Shown here one piece after another: positions 1 through 10,219 of a stretch of 64,000 nt of DNA. The notes beneath the pieces were generated by a model that saw only the letters and a program-made list of their open reading frames with translations, searched no databases and was not told the DNA's origin. This DNA comes from Humulus lupulus. Taxonomy: Eukaryota > Streptophyta > Magnoliopsida > Rosales > Cannabaceae. The translations under genes were made by a program, and so were the position numbers. The DNA lies in contig NC_084802.1 in the NCBI RefSeq assembly GCF_963169125.1, positions 114,828,903 to 114,892,902 of the forward strand, given 5' to 3'. Each line of letters starts with the position of its first letter. The stretch's first letter is position 1.

Positions 1-1523
1 AAATGCTTTAATTAGAGAGGACGACCCCCGAGCACGATCCATTCCCAAGCCCTAGCTTATCACCTAGTCACAACCAAGATAATGGATTCCATTAATACTC
101 CAATATAGGTTTCCAATGACAAAACTAACCCCCGGGATTCCAAATTCCACCAAGCACGGTGGTGAAACCAAACCCGAGCACACTAGACCACTTCCCCATG
201 CTTAAAACCCTCAAAATCTCAAGTGTGCAACCAAGGGCTACGGCACCCAAAGCCTAGCCGCGGCCCTTCCCCAAAACAGAACCCCTCACTGAACCACACA
301 CGCGCCGTGGCCCTTGCCTTGGGCGCTGCGGCGCGCCCCCTTGACCGAGCCCCTTTGGCTTCCTTGCATGCTAGGGCCGCAATGCTCTAGAACAGAGCCG
401 CGGCCCTCCCCTCCAAACCCAGATTTTACACCATTTCAAAGCTCAAAACCTTACCTTAAACCATCCCAAAGCTTCCCAACTCTTAACCAATTAATTCCCA
501 ACTTCTTTAGCATGTTCTAAACCACCTAACTCCCAAGAAAACACAGCCTAACACACTCCAACCTCTTCCTTTCAATTTCTGAAACCCAAGTGCTAAAACA
601 CACACAAACCATTCATCAAACTCAATGAAAAACCTCTAAACCAGGAGTAGAGACTCACCTTTGCTGTAGAATCACTTCACCAAGCTATAGCCAAGCTAGG
701 TCCCCAAGTTCCCTTCTTTAATTCTGCCTTAAAACACCAAAGCTAACTTTGTTTCAACACTTAACCAAAACCAGAATCCTAACCACAGAGAAGAGAATTA
801 AAGGCCTACCGTATCCCTGTTTTAGTGCTTGAACAATCCCTGAGCTAGACCTTCAATTCCCCACCTCAAATCTCAGAATTCCAGCTTGTTTCTCCCTTAA
901 GTTTTCTGTGTTTTTCTCTCCTTAGTTTCTCTTGAACGTGTAAGTGAGCTGAGACAAAATACTTAGTCGGTTTGTGTTTTTTCTTCTAAAAGCTTCCTTA
1001 CGTTTAACTTACCCGTTAAGTTAATCCCGAGGCGCGGGGTGCTGGAACCGTCCCCGAGGCCAAAATGGTAAAATTCCCCAATAATCCCGCCTAGACATCC
1101 TAACCTCAAATATATCTCCATATATTTATTTTTATAACCCGATAGTCTAATTAACTACCCGGTACCTATAATATCCCTGACTTATCCAAAGTCAACTATT
1201 AAACCCCGTTGTGACTTTCCCGCTACTTGCTCCCTAGGATCGCCTCGTGGCGATAGTTACAAATGCACACACCTGTACAGGAATATATATTTATCAATCT
1301 ACCCACATAATAATGTGGTCTCAACAATTTATCACACACATTCACATTAATGCCCTAACGGGCCAAGATTACCATTATGCCTTTACCAGCCAAACAGGGC
1401 CCGCATACTTATTCAATACCCATTTCACACTTTCTTACCATTAATTCACTTAACCTCCAATTATGCCTTCCCGGCTCACTAATCAAGGCTCTTAAGCCTT
1501 ATTAGTGATTTTGGGTCGTTACA
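1..1523 (-). mobile_element. Partial family A LTR (Ty3/gypsy, chromovirus-like), runs off left edge
   Basis: On the minus strand this starts TGTAACGACCC at 1523 and can be followed through the same landmarks as the complete LTR at 44654-47074 (the stretch near position 20-130 matches 45770-45900 there). Only the 5' part of the LTR is in the window. It contains a splice-donor-like AG|GTGAGT (minus strand, at 658/657) followed by a GC-rich segment with GCCGCGGC words at 240-410, as in the other family A LTRs. The terminal ACA at 1521-1523 fits a TG...CA LTR end. Whether it is a solo LTR or part of a full element cannot be told. No credible ORF: the short ORF at 314-520 is proline-rich chance translation. 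Confidence 0.8.
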
Positions 1524-1755
1524 CTTGTCCTTTGAGCAGGCCTCTCTTCGAGCAGCCTCATAAGATGGTACCAGCTTCCTTCTCTTCTAGTAGTAAACTT
1601 AGTAGGCTTTTAATATTCTTGATTGCTACCTTCATGGGATGATGCTTACTCAAGCAACTATCTTCTCTCGACTAGCTTTCGAAAATTCGATGTCGTTTAC
1701 TGCCACATGTCATCCTTGATCGCCATGTCACCATGCCCAATTTTGGGTTAAAAAA
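1524..1755 (-). mobile_element. Fragment of a Tat-lineage LTR (5' end side)
   Basis: Positions 1705-1755 resemble the outer end of the Retand LTR at 53100-53157: both read a CCAC(A/G)TGTCAT-like block, then ATCGCCA(C/T)GTCA, then a TTTTGGG(A/T)TA terminus. The remainder (1524-1704) is not recognised on its own. This suggests a truncated minus-strand Tat LTR left between the family A LTR and the copia gag remnant. Similarity is short, so the assignment is tentative. Confidence 0.45.
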
Positions 1756-1764
1756 AACTCATGA

Positions 1765-2270
1765 ATCAATACATTGTGAGTTAGGATCAGATTGATGGAT
1801 CTAATTCTACAAAGTGGCAAGACAAGGTGACTTGATAAAAGATAGATGAGTATAATCTCCTATGTAGGGTCATATACATCATGCACTTTCGATTAATAGG
1901 CTTTATGACCTCTACACCAACACCAAATCCAAAAAATAGATTCGAGAGACTTTAGAAAGTAAGTATAAGGTCGAAGAGAAAGGTATAGAGAAATTTCATA
2001 TCTTTCAATTTCAATTTTTAAATTTTTGATTAAAATGATTTCTAACTAAAATTCATGAGTTACAAGTGATTGTGAAAAGATTAAAATTTCTCAAGAATGA
2101 GCTTCTGAATGCCTTTCAAGTCGGTGCCATTGTTCCAAAACTACCACCAAATTAGAAAGTGTTACTCGTAATTTTTGAGTAACTCATCATGTGCATAGTC
2201 AGGCACTTCCTTTTCCCAACAATAATTGCTAGTCGATAACCTCACGAGGAACAATCATCTAAGAAACCAA
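1765..2270 (+). pseudogene. Ty1/copia gag remnant (UBN2-type)
   Basis: Conceptual plus-strand translation gives, with several stops and frame changes, a copia Gag pattern: a substrate-like 'KWQDKV' block near 1815, then a region matching 'RLYDLYT' and 'KYK' near 1880-1970, then 'LKFMSYK' and a 'PKLPP' motif near 2135-2150. The same order occurs in the better preserved copy at 13865-14335. Gag would form the virus-like particle. At least six stop codons make it non-functional. It lies in the same orientation as the 13.9 kb copy, and the two are probably copies of one family. Confidence 0.6.
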
Positions 2271-2609
2271 ATCACCAAAAGGACCTGGTTGGATGGTAGC
2301 TCAAAAAGTAAACCCTAAGCAGCACACGTGCCTTCCGTCATGATTCTACCAAATTGTACTCACCTTTGGAAATTTCCTTCACCTATCTTCACAAGGATGC
2401 TTGGGGACCACCGAAACGCATCCCATTTGCTTTTGACATAAATGGAAACTTAGAAGAATGAGTTGTTCCTTTCGTATGATCGACATCACAGATCCTTAGG
2501 AAAATGTTGAATCATCTGAGGAACGTTCACCCACCATATGACACCTTTCTGCATAATTCTCAAGTAGTGCCAGCACATCGGGCTTCTTGGGCCCCTCAAA
2601 GAGCTACTG
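2271..2609. other. Unassigned sequence between copia gag remnant and Tat LTR
   Basis: No ORF, LTR end or repeat that I can recognise. Probably decayed internal or LTR sequence of one of the neighbouring elements. Confidence 0.3.
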
Positions 2610-2957
2610 AGAAAGAACGCATGCCTCTGCTATGTGCCTCACAATCCACGTAAAGCCCATGGGCAATGCACATGATGTTTGGCTACTAAACGCCTTGTAA
2701 ATTGTAGGGTTATTCGCGTATTAGATATTCTAATGTAAATTAGCACTAATAAAGCTCTTAGGCCCCAAGCCTCCTATAAATAGGGTTGGAAATTCATTTT
2801 TAATGGATCTGAATTTAGGTGCATTCTAAGATGCTTCCAAATTCTCAAGAAAGCTTGAACCTTTGCAAGCTCTTCTTCCTCAATACCTGTGTTCTTTTAT
2901 TATCCCAAGCTCACTTGTTTTCACTAATTCTTAGTTGACGAAAAACCGAGTCAACAT
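2610..2957 (+). mobile_element. 3' part of a Tat-lineage LTR
   Basis: Plus-strand LTR with a TATA box (TATAAATAG, 2775-2783), a transcribed stretch rich in AAGCTTG-like words, and a terminus GTTGACGAAAAACCGAGTC followed by AACA at about 2957. The same terminal design (GTTGACxxxxAAAAxxCxGTCAACA) ends the Retand LTR at 51883 (other strand) and the LTR at 24302. The 5' limit is uncertain. The sequence after 2957 should be a primer-binding site but is not recognisable, and the gag and RT regions expected next are missing. Confidence 0.6.
2775..2783 (+). promoter_or_regulatory. TATA box of Tat LTR
   Basis: TATAAATAG in the context CTCC-TATAAATAG-GG, about 175 bp before the LTR end, where a pol II promoter of an LTR is expected. 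Confidence 0.6.
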
Positions 2958-3099
2958 TTTGGTGATTTTATTGATAACTTGAAGAAATAGTGAATGTTTT
3001 GACAATGGTGGACACTAGAAACTATTCACGACCAAAAAATGATTCACCATTACTGCCGCATCAAGCTGACTGACATGATGATCTTCCTTCCGTCATCGA

Positions 3100-3640
3100 C
3101 CCTTTTGATTGCAAATAACGAGGAATACACCCATGACGACACGTATGTGGCAACTATTGAAAAGCGCGGGCACTTATCATACTTTTGGACATACATGGTT
3201 TAAAGTAGTTCCAGTAGAACTCTTTGGAAAGCTGAGCATTGAGAAGGAAAAATCACAAGAAATCATACTAATCCATATAGAACCCACCTAGATGACCCCC
3301 ATCATTGAATATCTCACCTCGGGAAACTTACCAACGAGCCACAAAGATTCTCAAAAGTTATTGTATTAGATCGTGACATACATCAAGATCGATTGAGCAC
3401 TGTATAAGAGGGGCATTCTATGCCTTTACTTTGGTGCGTCTTCCCCAATTAATCTTAGTCCATACTAAAAGAGGTCCATGAGGGATTATACAGAGATAAT
3501 GCTGTGGGACAAAGTCTGGCTATGAAAATACTTCAGCACGGGTATTTTTGGCAAACCTTGAACAAGGATTCATCCTTGTATGTCAAAAAGTATGATAAGA
3601 GCAAGTTATTTTCAATAGTAGCCTGAGCTACACCTGTCGA
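3100..3640 (+). pseudogene. Tat-lineage pol remnant: RNase H end and integrase N-terminus
   Basis: Plus-strand translation aligns with the Retand pol at 58.9-59.4 kb. 'VVPVELFGKLSI' (about 3200) matches the linker 'IVPVEYLADSSI' after the archaeal-type RNase H. 'MTPIIEYL' (3293) matches the start of the integrase block. 'EVHEGLYRDNAVGQSL' (about 3470-3520) matches the HHCC zinc-binding segment with its two histidines partly lost. Stops interrupt the frame. Gag, protease and RT are absent between the LTR at 2957 and this piece, so roughly 4 kb of the element has been deleted. Confidence 0.75.
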
Positions 3641-3729
3641 GCTAACCATGTTCCCTTTCTTGAGGATATGGCTTTTCACACAATTTGAATGTTGTAATTC
3701 ATCTCGAAACCCAAGATCTCCTAGTTCAC

Positions 3730-4125
3730 AATAGAGGAATAACACAGATAAGATCAAGAGATAGAGTGGACCTTTAGAGAGAAACCCTTATTTGCATAAA
3801 ATAATAAAGACTATGATTTTATGGAATCAATGGAGATGAAAAAAGGCTTAACACGAATTGAATTTTTTGTCCAAAAATCTCTATTCATAGCCGCCCCTTA
3901 GAGATTTCTTGAAGCTACTACAAGTTGGAATGAGGTTGGGATTAACAAGCCTTAATCTTCAAGCAAGTCAAGCTTTCTTGATGAATATCTTGGAGAAAAC
4001 TAGTAATCTTTGTAAGTTAGAAAGGGATCAAGTTTTAGAGAGAGGGAGAGAGAGAGAGAGAGAGAGAGAGAATAGAGAGTGATCAGTTCACCAAAGTCTC
4101 AAATTAACCCTTTAAATACTATAAA
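3730..4125 (-). mobile_element. Copia LTR fragment, inverted copy of 13.4-13.8 kb
   Basis: The reverse complement matches 13395-13760 block by block: a pyrimidine-rich CTCTCTCT tract, AAGATTACTAGTTTT, TCAAGAAAGCTTGACTTG, TAGTAGCTTCAAG and AATAGAGATTTTTGGACA are shared in order. It ends against the Athila LTR at 4130. The copy at 13.4 kb is in the opposite orientation, so the two pieces flank the Athila region as an inverted pair. Confidence 0.65.
4034..4077. repeat. (AG)n microsatellite
   Basis: Almost uninterrupted AG dinucleotides within the copia LTR fragment. The sister copy at 13.44 kb has a degenerate CT-rich tract here, so the expansion happened in this copy. Confidence 0.9.
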
Positions 4126-4129
4126 AATC

Positions 4130-5152
4130 TGATAAATGAGTTTTAGTGTCTTTTTAGGGAGTGTTTTAGCTAATTAGGTTTAGTTTGTTCTATTTGATGC
4201 TTGTTTTGGTGTGTATAGGTTTTAAAGGACTCAGGACATTTCAGAATGAAAATGGGTGAAAAATCAACAAAACGACAAAAATTGGGAGAAACGGGCTATT
4301 TAACGAAGGCAACACGACTGCCCTATGGTTGTAGCATGACCGCGCTGGTGCTCCCAAAATGACATTTTCTTCAGATTTTTAATCAAGGAAAATTAGTTCA
4401 TTTAACTTGGGGGAAACACATGGTTTAGTATTTCTTAATGGATGTTAAAATTATGATTATGAACTAAGTTAATTTCAAAGATTTTAATGTAGTCTCTTGA
4501 ACCTTTATTAGTAGTTAATGCAATTTCTATGATTTCTTCTTCTTCATTATGATCTATTCTATATTTGCTTAATGAATGTGAGTAATTTGACTTCATTATT
4601 TGTATTATTTATGGTTTTAATTCAAAATTTGAGAAGTGAGAGTTAAATATGTTGTAGTTGAATAGACACAAATTTTGATATTGGACAAGAGCACCTGTAT
4701 GGTTTGTGTAGCTTTTAGGATTTATATTCTTAATGTTTGCCGTATGTTTTAAATTTATCACAGAGATGTAGAAAGTTCGCATATAGTTTAAGAGATTTAT
4801 ATATCATAGTACAAATATAAACTATTTTTGTAAATCCGCTATCACAATAAGATAAAGAATAATAAAAATTGTATTGATGAAATAATAAAGTGGATACGTG
4901 ACGAAAGTAAATACACTAGCTTTACATCCATTAAATTAAATATTTTGTTTATTCTTGTTATTTGTTTATCGTTAATTTTTATTAATTTTTGTTTCATTCT
5001 TGATATTCTTGAATCTAAGTTTTATTAAAAAAAAAGAATTAGGAAATTGATTTTTGTAGTTAATAAACAATCTCTATGGGATGATAATTGACTTATCTCT
5101 ATTATTACTGGTTCACAATTGTGTATGCTTGCACATTGAAATTATTGCAACA
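4130..5152 (+). mobile_element. Athila-type 5' LTR
   Basis: It begins TGATAAATGAGTTTTAGTGTC, like the TGATAACTCC...TTTTAGTGTCA start of the other Athila LTR (5270-6669, minus strand). It ends ATTGCAACA immediately before an AGTTT spacer and a PBS. Length is 1023 bp. The final 110 bp (TCTCTATGGGATGATAATTG...) also parallel the end of the other LTR. The coding part that should follow is cut off after about 90 bp by the minus-strand Athila element. Confidence 0.7.
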
Positions 5153-5158
5153 AGTTTT

Positions 5159-5176
5159 TGGCGCCATTGCCAAGGA
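5159..5176 (+). other. Primer-binding site, tRNA-Asp type (Athila)
   Basis: TGGCGCCATTGCCAAGGA lies 6 bp after the LTR end. It resembles the tRNA-Asp complement used by Athila elements, with three mismatches by my reading. This fixes the LTR end and the orientation. Confidence 0.75.
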
Positions 5177-5269
5177 TTGTTTTTTCTTTTTATAATTCTA
5201 ACCTGGTTTAAGTCTTAATTCACTAATTTTAGGTTGTATTGGTTTATGCGATGTGATAAGACAATGATC

Positions 5270-6669
5270 TGTAAAATATGCATGCAAGTGTACGTGGACA
5301 TTGTCAAGTAATAAATTCTGGAAGAACAGATGTTGTCCCACAGAGACTATTAACAAATTACCAATAATCGTTCTTTACTTTCTATTTGGCAAGTAAAATT
5401 AAGATGAATAGATCCAACTATAAACATAATTTCAATAACTAAAAACAAAACAATTAATCAAAGGATAAAAATCAATAATAAAAAGACCTAGGGTATTAAC
5501 TGCATCAACTTTTCATTCTATTAATTTTATTATTCAGTTCTAAATTTCTTTCTTCCTATTCTAATAGAAGGTTAACATAAATTGATTCCTATTCCTTTTC
5601 AAGATATAAGATCTCAACCTATATGCATGTTTTCTACATCTCTATGATAAACTTAAGCATATAGCAGGGATTAAGCATAGAAACCTAATTACTACACAAG
5701 CCATATAGGTACATTCGTCATTATGTAACCTATGTCTGTATAACAATAGCATATTCAATTATCATCTTTCGAATTATGAATCAAAATCATAAATCAAGCA
5801 AATATTGATCAGATATTTACTAGAATTAAGCAAACATTATATATATTAGAATAAAGAAGAAGAATTAATAGAACATTATAATAACATTAAATAGAAATCC
5901 AAGCGACTACATTAACCCCTAGATAGAGGTGATTAGTTAATATCAGACATGACTAAAACAACAAAATAATTATTCAAAAGCATGAAGAAGAAATAAAAAA
6001 TATGAAAATAGAGAAAAACTTGTCTCAGAATCAAATTTAATCTCTAAATTTGTAATTAAAATCCAACCTCACCCTAATTAAACCCTAAAGTCTGAATTTA
6101 TACTAAAAATACACGAATTCCTCTTTTTTTCATAGGCGGGCCACGACTTGGCCATTCCTAGGTCGCGACCTGTGACTTTTTAAAGCATTTCAAAATCTAG
6201 TTAGCCCTCCAGGCACAGCGGCCCTCTAAACCCAAGACACGGCTCGCATCTCCATGGATCTCCTGGGTTTTGCCTCTGTTTCTTCTAGCGTTGTGACTCT
6301 ATTGACTAAGTTGCAACTCTAATTCCTTTCAGCAAACCTTCAGCCTCTGACTTTGCTAGAGTAGTGGCCCTTAAGCCCATGCCGCAACTATAATTCTATA
6401 TATATATTTTTTTTTTCAGATTTTAACCTTTTGACATCCTTCCTTCATTAAAAACATATTATAATTCATTCTTAGAACCAATTTGAGTCGAACAACCACC
6501 AAAAGCTCCATTTTTCCACCATTTTCTCTTCTTTTCACTTTTAGCTCATGATCCAAAGTACCGACCTACGACAAAGACAAACACAAGCGTAATCTTGCAC
6601 AAAACAAACATAAACACTCAAGAATACCACAAAAACACATTCTAAAATGACACTAAAAAGGAGTTATCA
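5270..6669 (-). mobile_element. Athila-type 3' LTR (minus strand)
   Basis: On the minus strand it starts TGATAACTCC at 6669, directly after a purine tract (complement of AACTCCCCAAACT, 6670-6682), and ends ATTTTACA at 5270. The length of about 1400 bp, the start sequence and the AGTTTGGGGAGTT purine tract are typical of Athila. It contains GC-rich words (GGTCGCGACC, GCGGCC) at 6135-6250 in an otherwise AT-rich LTR. A second partial copy of its 5' part lies at 10224-10633. Confidence 0.78.
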
Positions 6670-7645
6670 AACTCCCCAAACTTACTCTTTACTCGCCCTC
6701 GAGTATAGAACACAACAATAAACAGACTTAACTAAAAACCCAAACAACAAACAAACTTGAATCAAGTCGACAACAATAATTCACGCCTCAAGCTGTGATG
6801 ACTAACACACTTATATAATCTTCAGGAAAATCAACTTATAATCCAGAATTTCAACCAAAACATTCTTCCCATTCACTTAAGTCCAAAAAACAAATAAATG
6901 CTCTCAAAATCATTATTAATAAATAAAATGCATTCGAATCAATTAATGCTCACCAAATTGTTTCATTACAATCAATTAATATCATTATCCCAGAAGCTTG
7001 TCATACTTACTATGGGAGAAAATTCACAAATTGATTTTTTTTTCTAATGATACTACACTCCCCAAACTTATTTCTTTGTATTTTCAAGTGGGGTGTAGAT
7101 TATTTTCAATATACTTTTTTTTTCTTTCTTTCTCTCTCAATTTTTCTTCATCTAATTACAAAATTTCCAAATAAAAACCACATTACAAACCGTCCCCCAC
7201 TCACTTTTCTTACGCTCATGGTATATCAAAGGGAAGGAAAAATAACAAAGTTTCAAATAAGCTCAAAATAAGTACCAAACAAAAAGAATCAAATTAAGCT
7301 CAAAATTGGGAAACTAAGGATTTAATAAATCAAGGTTGGTTTGAAAGGCTCAATCGGTTCAAGGAATTTCCTAAATCATCTTCCTAAGTATGTATCATCT
7401 AGGATTTCTTCTCAAAAAGCAATCAAACAAGTTCTAGGATAATAGAATTTTCAATCTTATTTTTATTTTAAAACTTTAGCAAGCATAAATAATATTAAAT
7501 CACATAAAATTTATTAAAAATCATGATTATGTTCTCAATTATTGAAGTTGACAATGTAAAAATTAGAAAGAAATATTAAACCAAGCGCACAAATTTTTAT
7601 AGATTTATTCCCATTCAATTTATACAGAACATCATTCAATCATAT
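6670..7645 (-). mobile_element. Athila 3' non-coding internal region, first copy (continues 10104-10212)
   Basis: AT-rich, no gene. It is the non-coding tract between the polypurine tract and the lost pol of the minus-strand Athila element. It includes CTCGAGGGCGAGTAAAG-like sequence next to the purine tract. It is repeated, about 90 percent alike by eye, at 10634-11805. The family A solo LTR at 7646-10103 splits it between CATAT target-site duplicates, and the tail resumes at 10104. Confidence 0.65.
7641..7645. repeat. Target-site duplication CATAT (left)
   Basis: CATAT precedes the solo LTR and is repeated exactly at 10104-10108. Confidence 0.85.
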
Positions 7646-10103
7646 TGTAACGTCCCAAAATTATATAATAAGGCTTAGGGCATTGATTAGGGGGCCGAGA
7701 TGGAAATATATGAAATTATGTGCTTAATTGCTATATTAATTGTTAATATGTGAATTATGTGATAATATGATTAAATGCGCATATTTAAGGATATTAAATA
7801 TGCATGTGGGCCCGCTTCTTATTAGAAGGGCGATTTGGAAATTTGGCCCTTTGCGGGCATAAATGTGTATTTGTATGCATATATGAGACATATGTGAGAG
7901 GCCACATTATTATGTTGGTTTATTTGGATTATTTAGCACGAGGCGATCCTAGGGAGCAAGTTAGCAGGAAAGTCACAACGGGACCCAATACCCGACTCGG
8001 GGTGAATCAAGGGGTATTTCAGGTATTAGATATTTATTTGGGTTATTGGGTTATGAAAATTAATATTTGGAGATATATATGGAGTTAGAGAGTTTAGGAG
8101 GGAATATAGGGGAAATTTACCATTTTGTCCTCGGGGACATTTTTGGTACCCTGAGTCTTGGGATTAACTTAAGTGGCTTAAGTTAGAAACAAAAGACAAA
8201 ACAGTAGAACATTTTGGGAGCTGCCTAAGATGACCCTTTCTTTTCTCTCAAGCTTTCCTAAGCTACTATCATTGGAAATTAAGGAATTTGGGGGCTAGAA
8301 ACGAAGGAGATTTTGGGCTAGGATCACATGAGTTGAAGCTTAAGGGTTGAGGGATTTAATCTTCATCAGAGGTAAGCCATGAATTTTATTTCTAGCATTT
8401 AAATTATGAGTTTTCATTGCTGATTTTGGTGTTTTTGGGTCTTTAAAGTTAAAGCTTGAATTTGAGTTTTGATGAGGTTTTAAGCTAGCTTTTTGTTGGG
8501 TTTTGTTGCTGGGAACATTTTAGAACTACTGTGATAGTTAAATTGTGTTGTTGGATTGATTTGGGTTAAATTGGTTGAGAATTGGTTGTTGAAATGGGGG
8601 ATTTTCTTGGTTCGAAGGGGTTGGGCCGCGACTCTGTTCTTGGTGAGTCGCGACCCTCTAGAGCAGATGAGAGCCAGGGAAGGACGGCGGGCCGCGACGC
8701 CACTATGGCTGGGCCGCGGCACGTGTCTGCTGGTGGGGGAGGATGGGCCTCTGGTTGGAGGTAGGCCGCGGCATGGGGGCATAGGGCTGCGGCTCTTAAG
8801 GGGTTTTTGGATCCCTAGAAGATTTTGAGTGTGGGAACTCAACATTAAGGGCTCGAGATTTTTTACACTACCAGTTTGGCAGAACCCGAGGCCCCAGAGG
8901 CTAGGACTTGGTCCGGAAGCCTTTGATCACTCGATGTTAATAGAATCATATTTTTATCGTTGTGACTTAGGCTATCGCTAAGGGCTCGGAATTGGGACCA
9001 TGCTCAAGGGTCATTCTTGTTTATGCTTGCTTCGATCTAAAGTAAGAAAACTGCACTAAAAACGTGTTGTATGTGATTAGGGCTTGGGCCCCAGGATTGG
9101 TTATGTTAGGTTATTGGTTTAAATTCTTCTTGTTAGATGCCTAAGTGCTTATATTCATTATGTGAATTATATGGTTAGGGAAAGTGGCCCCGTTATGTGA
9201 ATGTGCTTAGTATTATGAAAATGGTTATTCAATGGGATTATATGATTAGCATGAATATGTGCTTAATTGTTGGGATGTGCCTATCCACATTTGTTTCTTA
9301 TAAGTAGGGTATGTAATCCTGGATCAGGGCTTGACTTATATGTCAAGGGCGGGAATAGCGCGTTGTGCGCTGGTCGCAAGGCATTGGCCTAAACTAGCAA
9401 CATACTGTTACGTTGATGGACTCTAAGGTTGAAGATGAACCGCGAGGGTTTGGCTAGCTCTATGGCTAGTGAGACAGAGCTAAGGGCGAGGCCCCAAGTG
9501 ACTCTATGGTCATGTAGCTAGGGCATAGGCCCAAGGGTTGGCTTAAAAGCCAACTGAATAGGGAAATGGCCCCAGGTCGTTCCAATGATCGTGTGTTTGA
9601 ATTAAATGACACTGGCTATGAAATTAATGTTGTTTATTATTGTTGAATGGTTATTTAGAGTTATTTTCTCTAATGTTATACGTTTTGTTTTCTTCCTGAG
9701 CCTCGGCTCACGGGTGCTTTGTGGTACAGTTAAGGGAAGGGAAAGCTTGACCAGCCATGATTTGGAGAGCTTCGGTGGTGGCGTGTACATATGCAGCTGC
9801 TCGACCATCACGGTCGGGGTCATCACAGAGGAACTAGGGTTATAGCCCTGTTTTGCCTCTTAAATCGGCTGATGTAACTTTTGTTATGTATTTACCCTTT
9901 CTAACAGTTGTGTTGTAATATTTTGGGATCCCATGTTATATAAAGCTTTTGGAATAAAAGTCAATGGTTCTTTGACCAAAATATTTAACCCTAACGCTTG
10001 TCACTAACCTTAGTTACACGTTTTAAGCCAAATGACCTGATTAGCAAGTCTAACACAATTTTAAGTACATAGTGTAACGGTCCTAGATTAGGAGGGTGTT
10101 ACA
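7646..10103 (+). mobile_element. Family A solo LTR (Ty3/gypsy)
   Basis: 2458 bp from TGTAACGTCCC to GGGTGTTACA, bounded by the 5-bp direct repeat CATAT. No internal region remains, so this is a solo LTR formed by LTR-LTR recombination. Its 5' segment matches 1523 downward, 24590, 35329 downward and 47074 downward. Its 3' segment (CCTCGGCTCACGGGTGC, then a 'TTGGAGAGCT' block) matches 29010-29100 and the minus-strand copies at 33.5 and 45.0 kb. A splice donor at 8372 and an acceptor ending at 9729 are conserved across the family. GC-rich GGCCGCG(A/G)C words lie at 8625-8800. The ORFs seen there are chance. Confidence 0.93.
8372..9729 (+). other. Putative LTR leader intron (family A)
   Basis: Donor CAGAG|GTAAGC and acceptor GTGGTACAG|T. 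The equivalent sites in the other family A LTRs read GAG|GTAAGG and TTGCAG (33537-34582, minus), GAG|GTAAGA and GGTGCAG (45036-46333, minus), AAG|GTGAGT (658, minus) and GGTGCAG (29050). The donor lies about 725-865 bp into each LTR and the acceptor 365-447 bp before its end. No spliced copy is seen for this family, so intron status is inferred. Confidence 0.5.
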
Positions 10104-10108
10104 CATAT
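10104..10108. repeat. Target-site duplication CATAT (right)
   Basis: Exact copy of 7641-7645 directly after the LTR end. Confidence 0.85.
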
Positions 10109-10219
10109 TATCATTGTCTAATCATTGTCAACTTGATTCAACTAACACTCTAAACAACCTAGACAAAACTTAACAACACAACATAACATGACTAACAAAA
10201 TATATAGAAATTACTTCTA

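Noticed and set aside
8480..8845. Overlapping 121-, 90- and 60-codon ORFs on both strands
   Set aside because: They lie in the GC-rich block of a solo LTR with few stop codons by composition; no domain and no conservation in sister LTRs.
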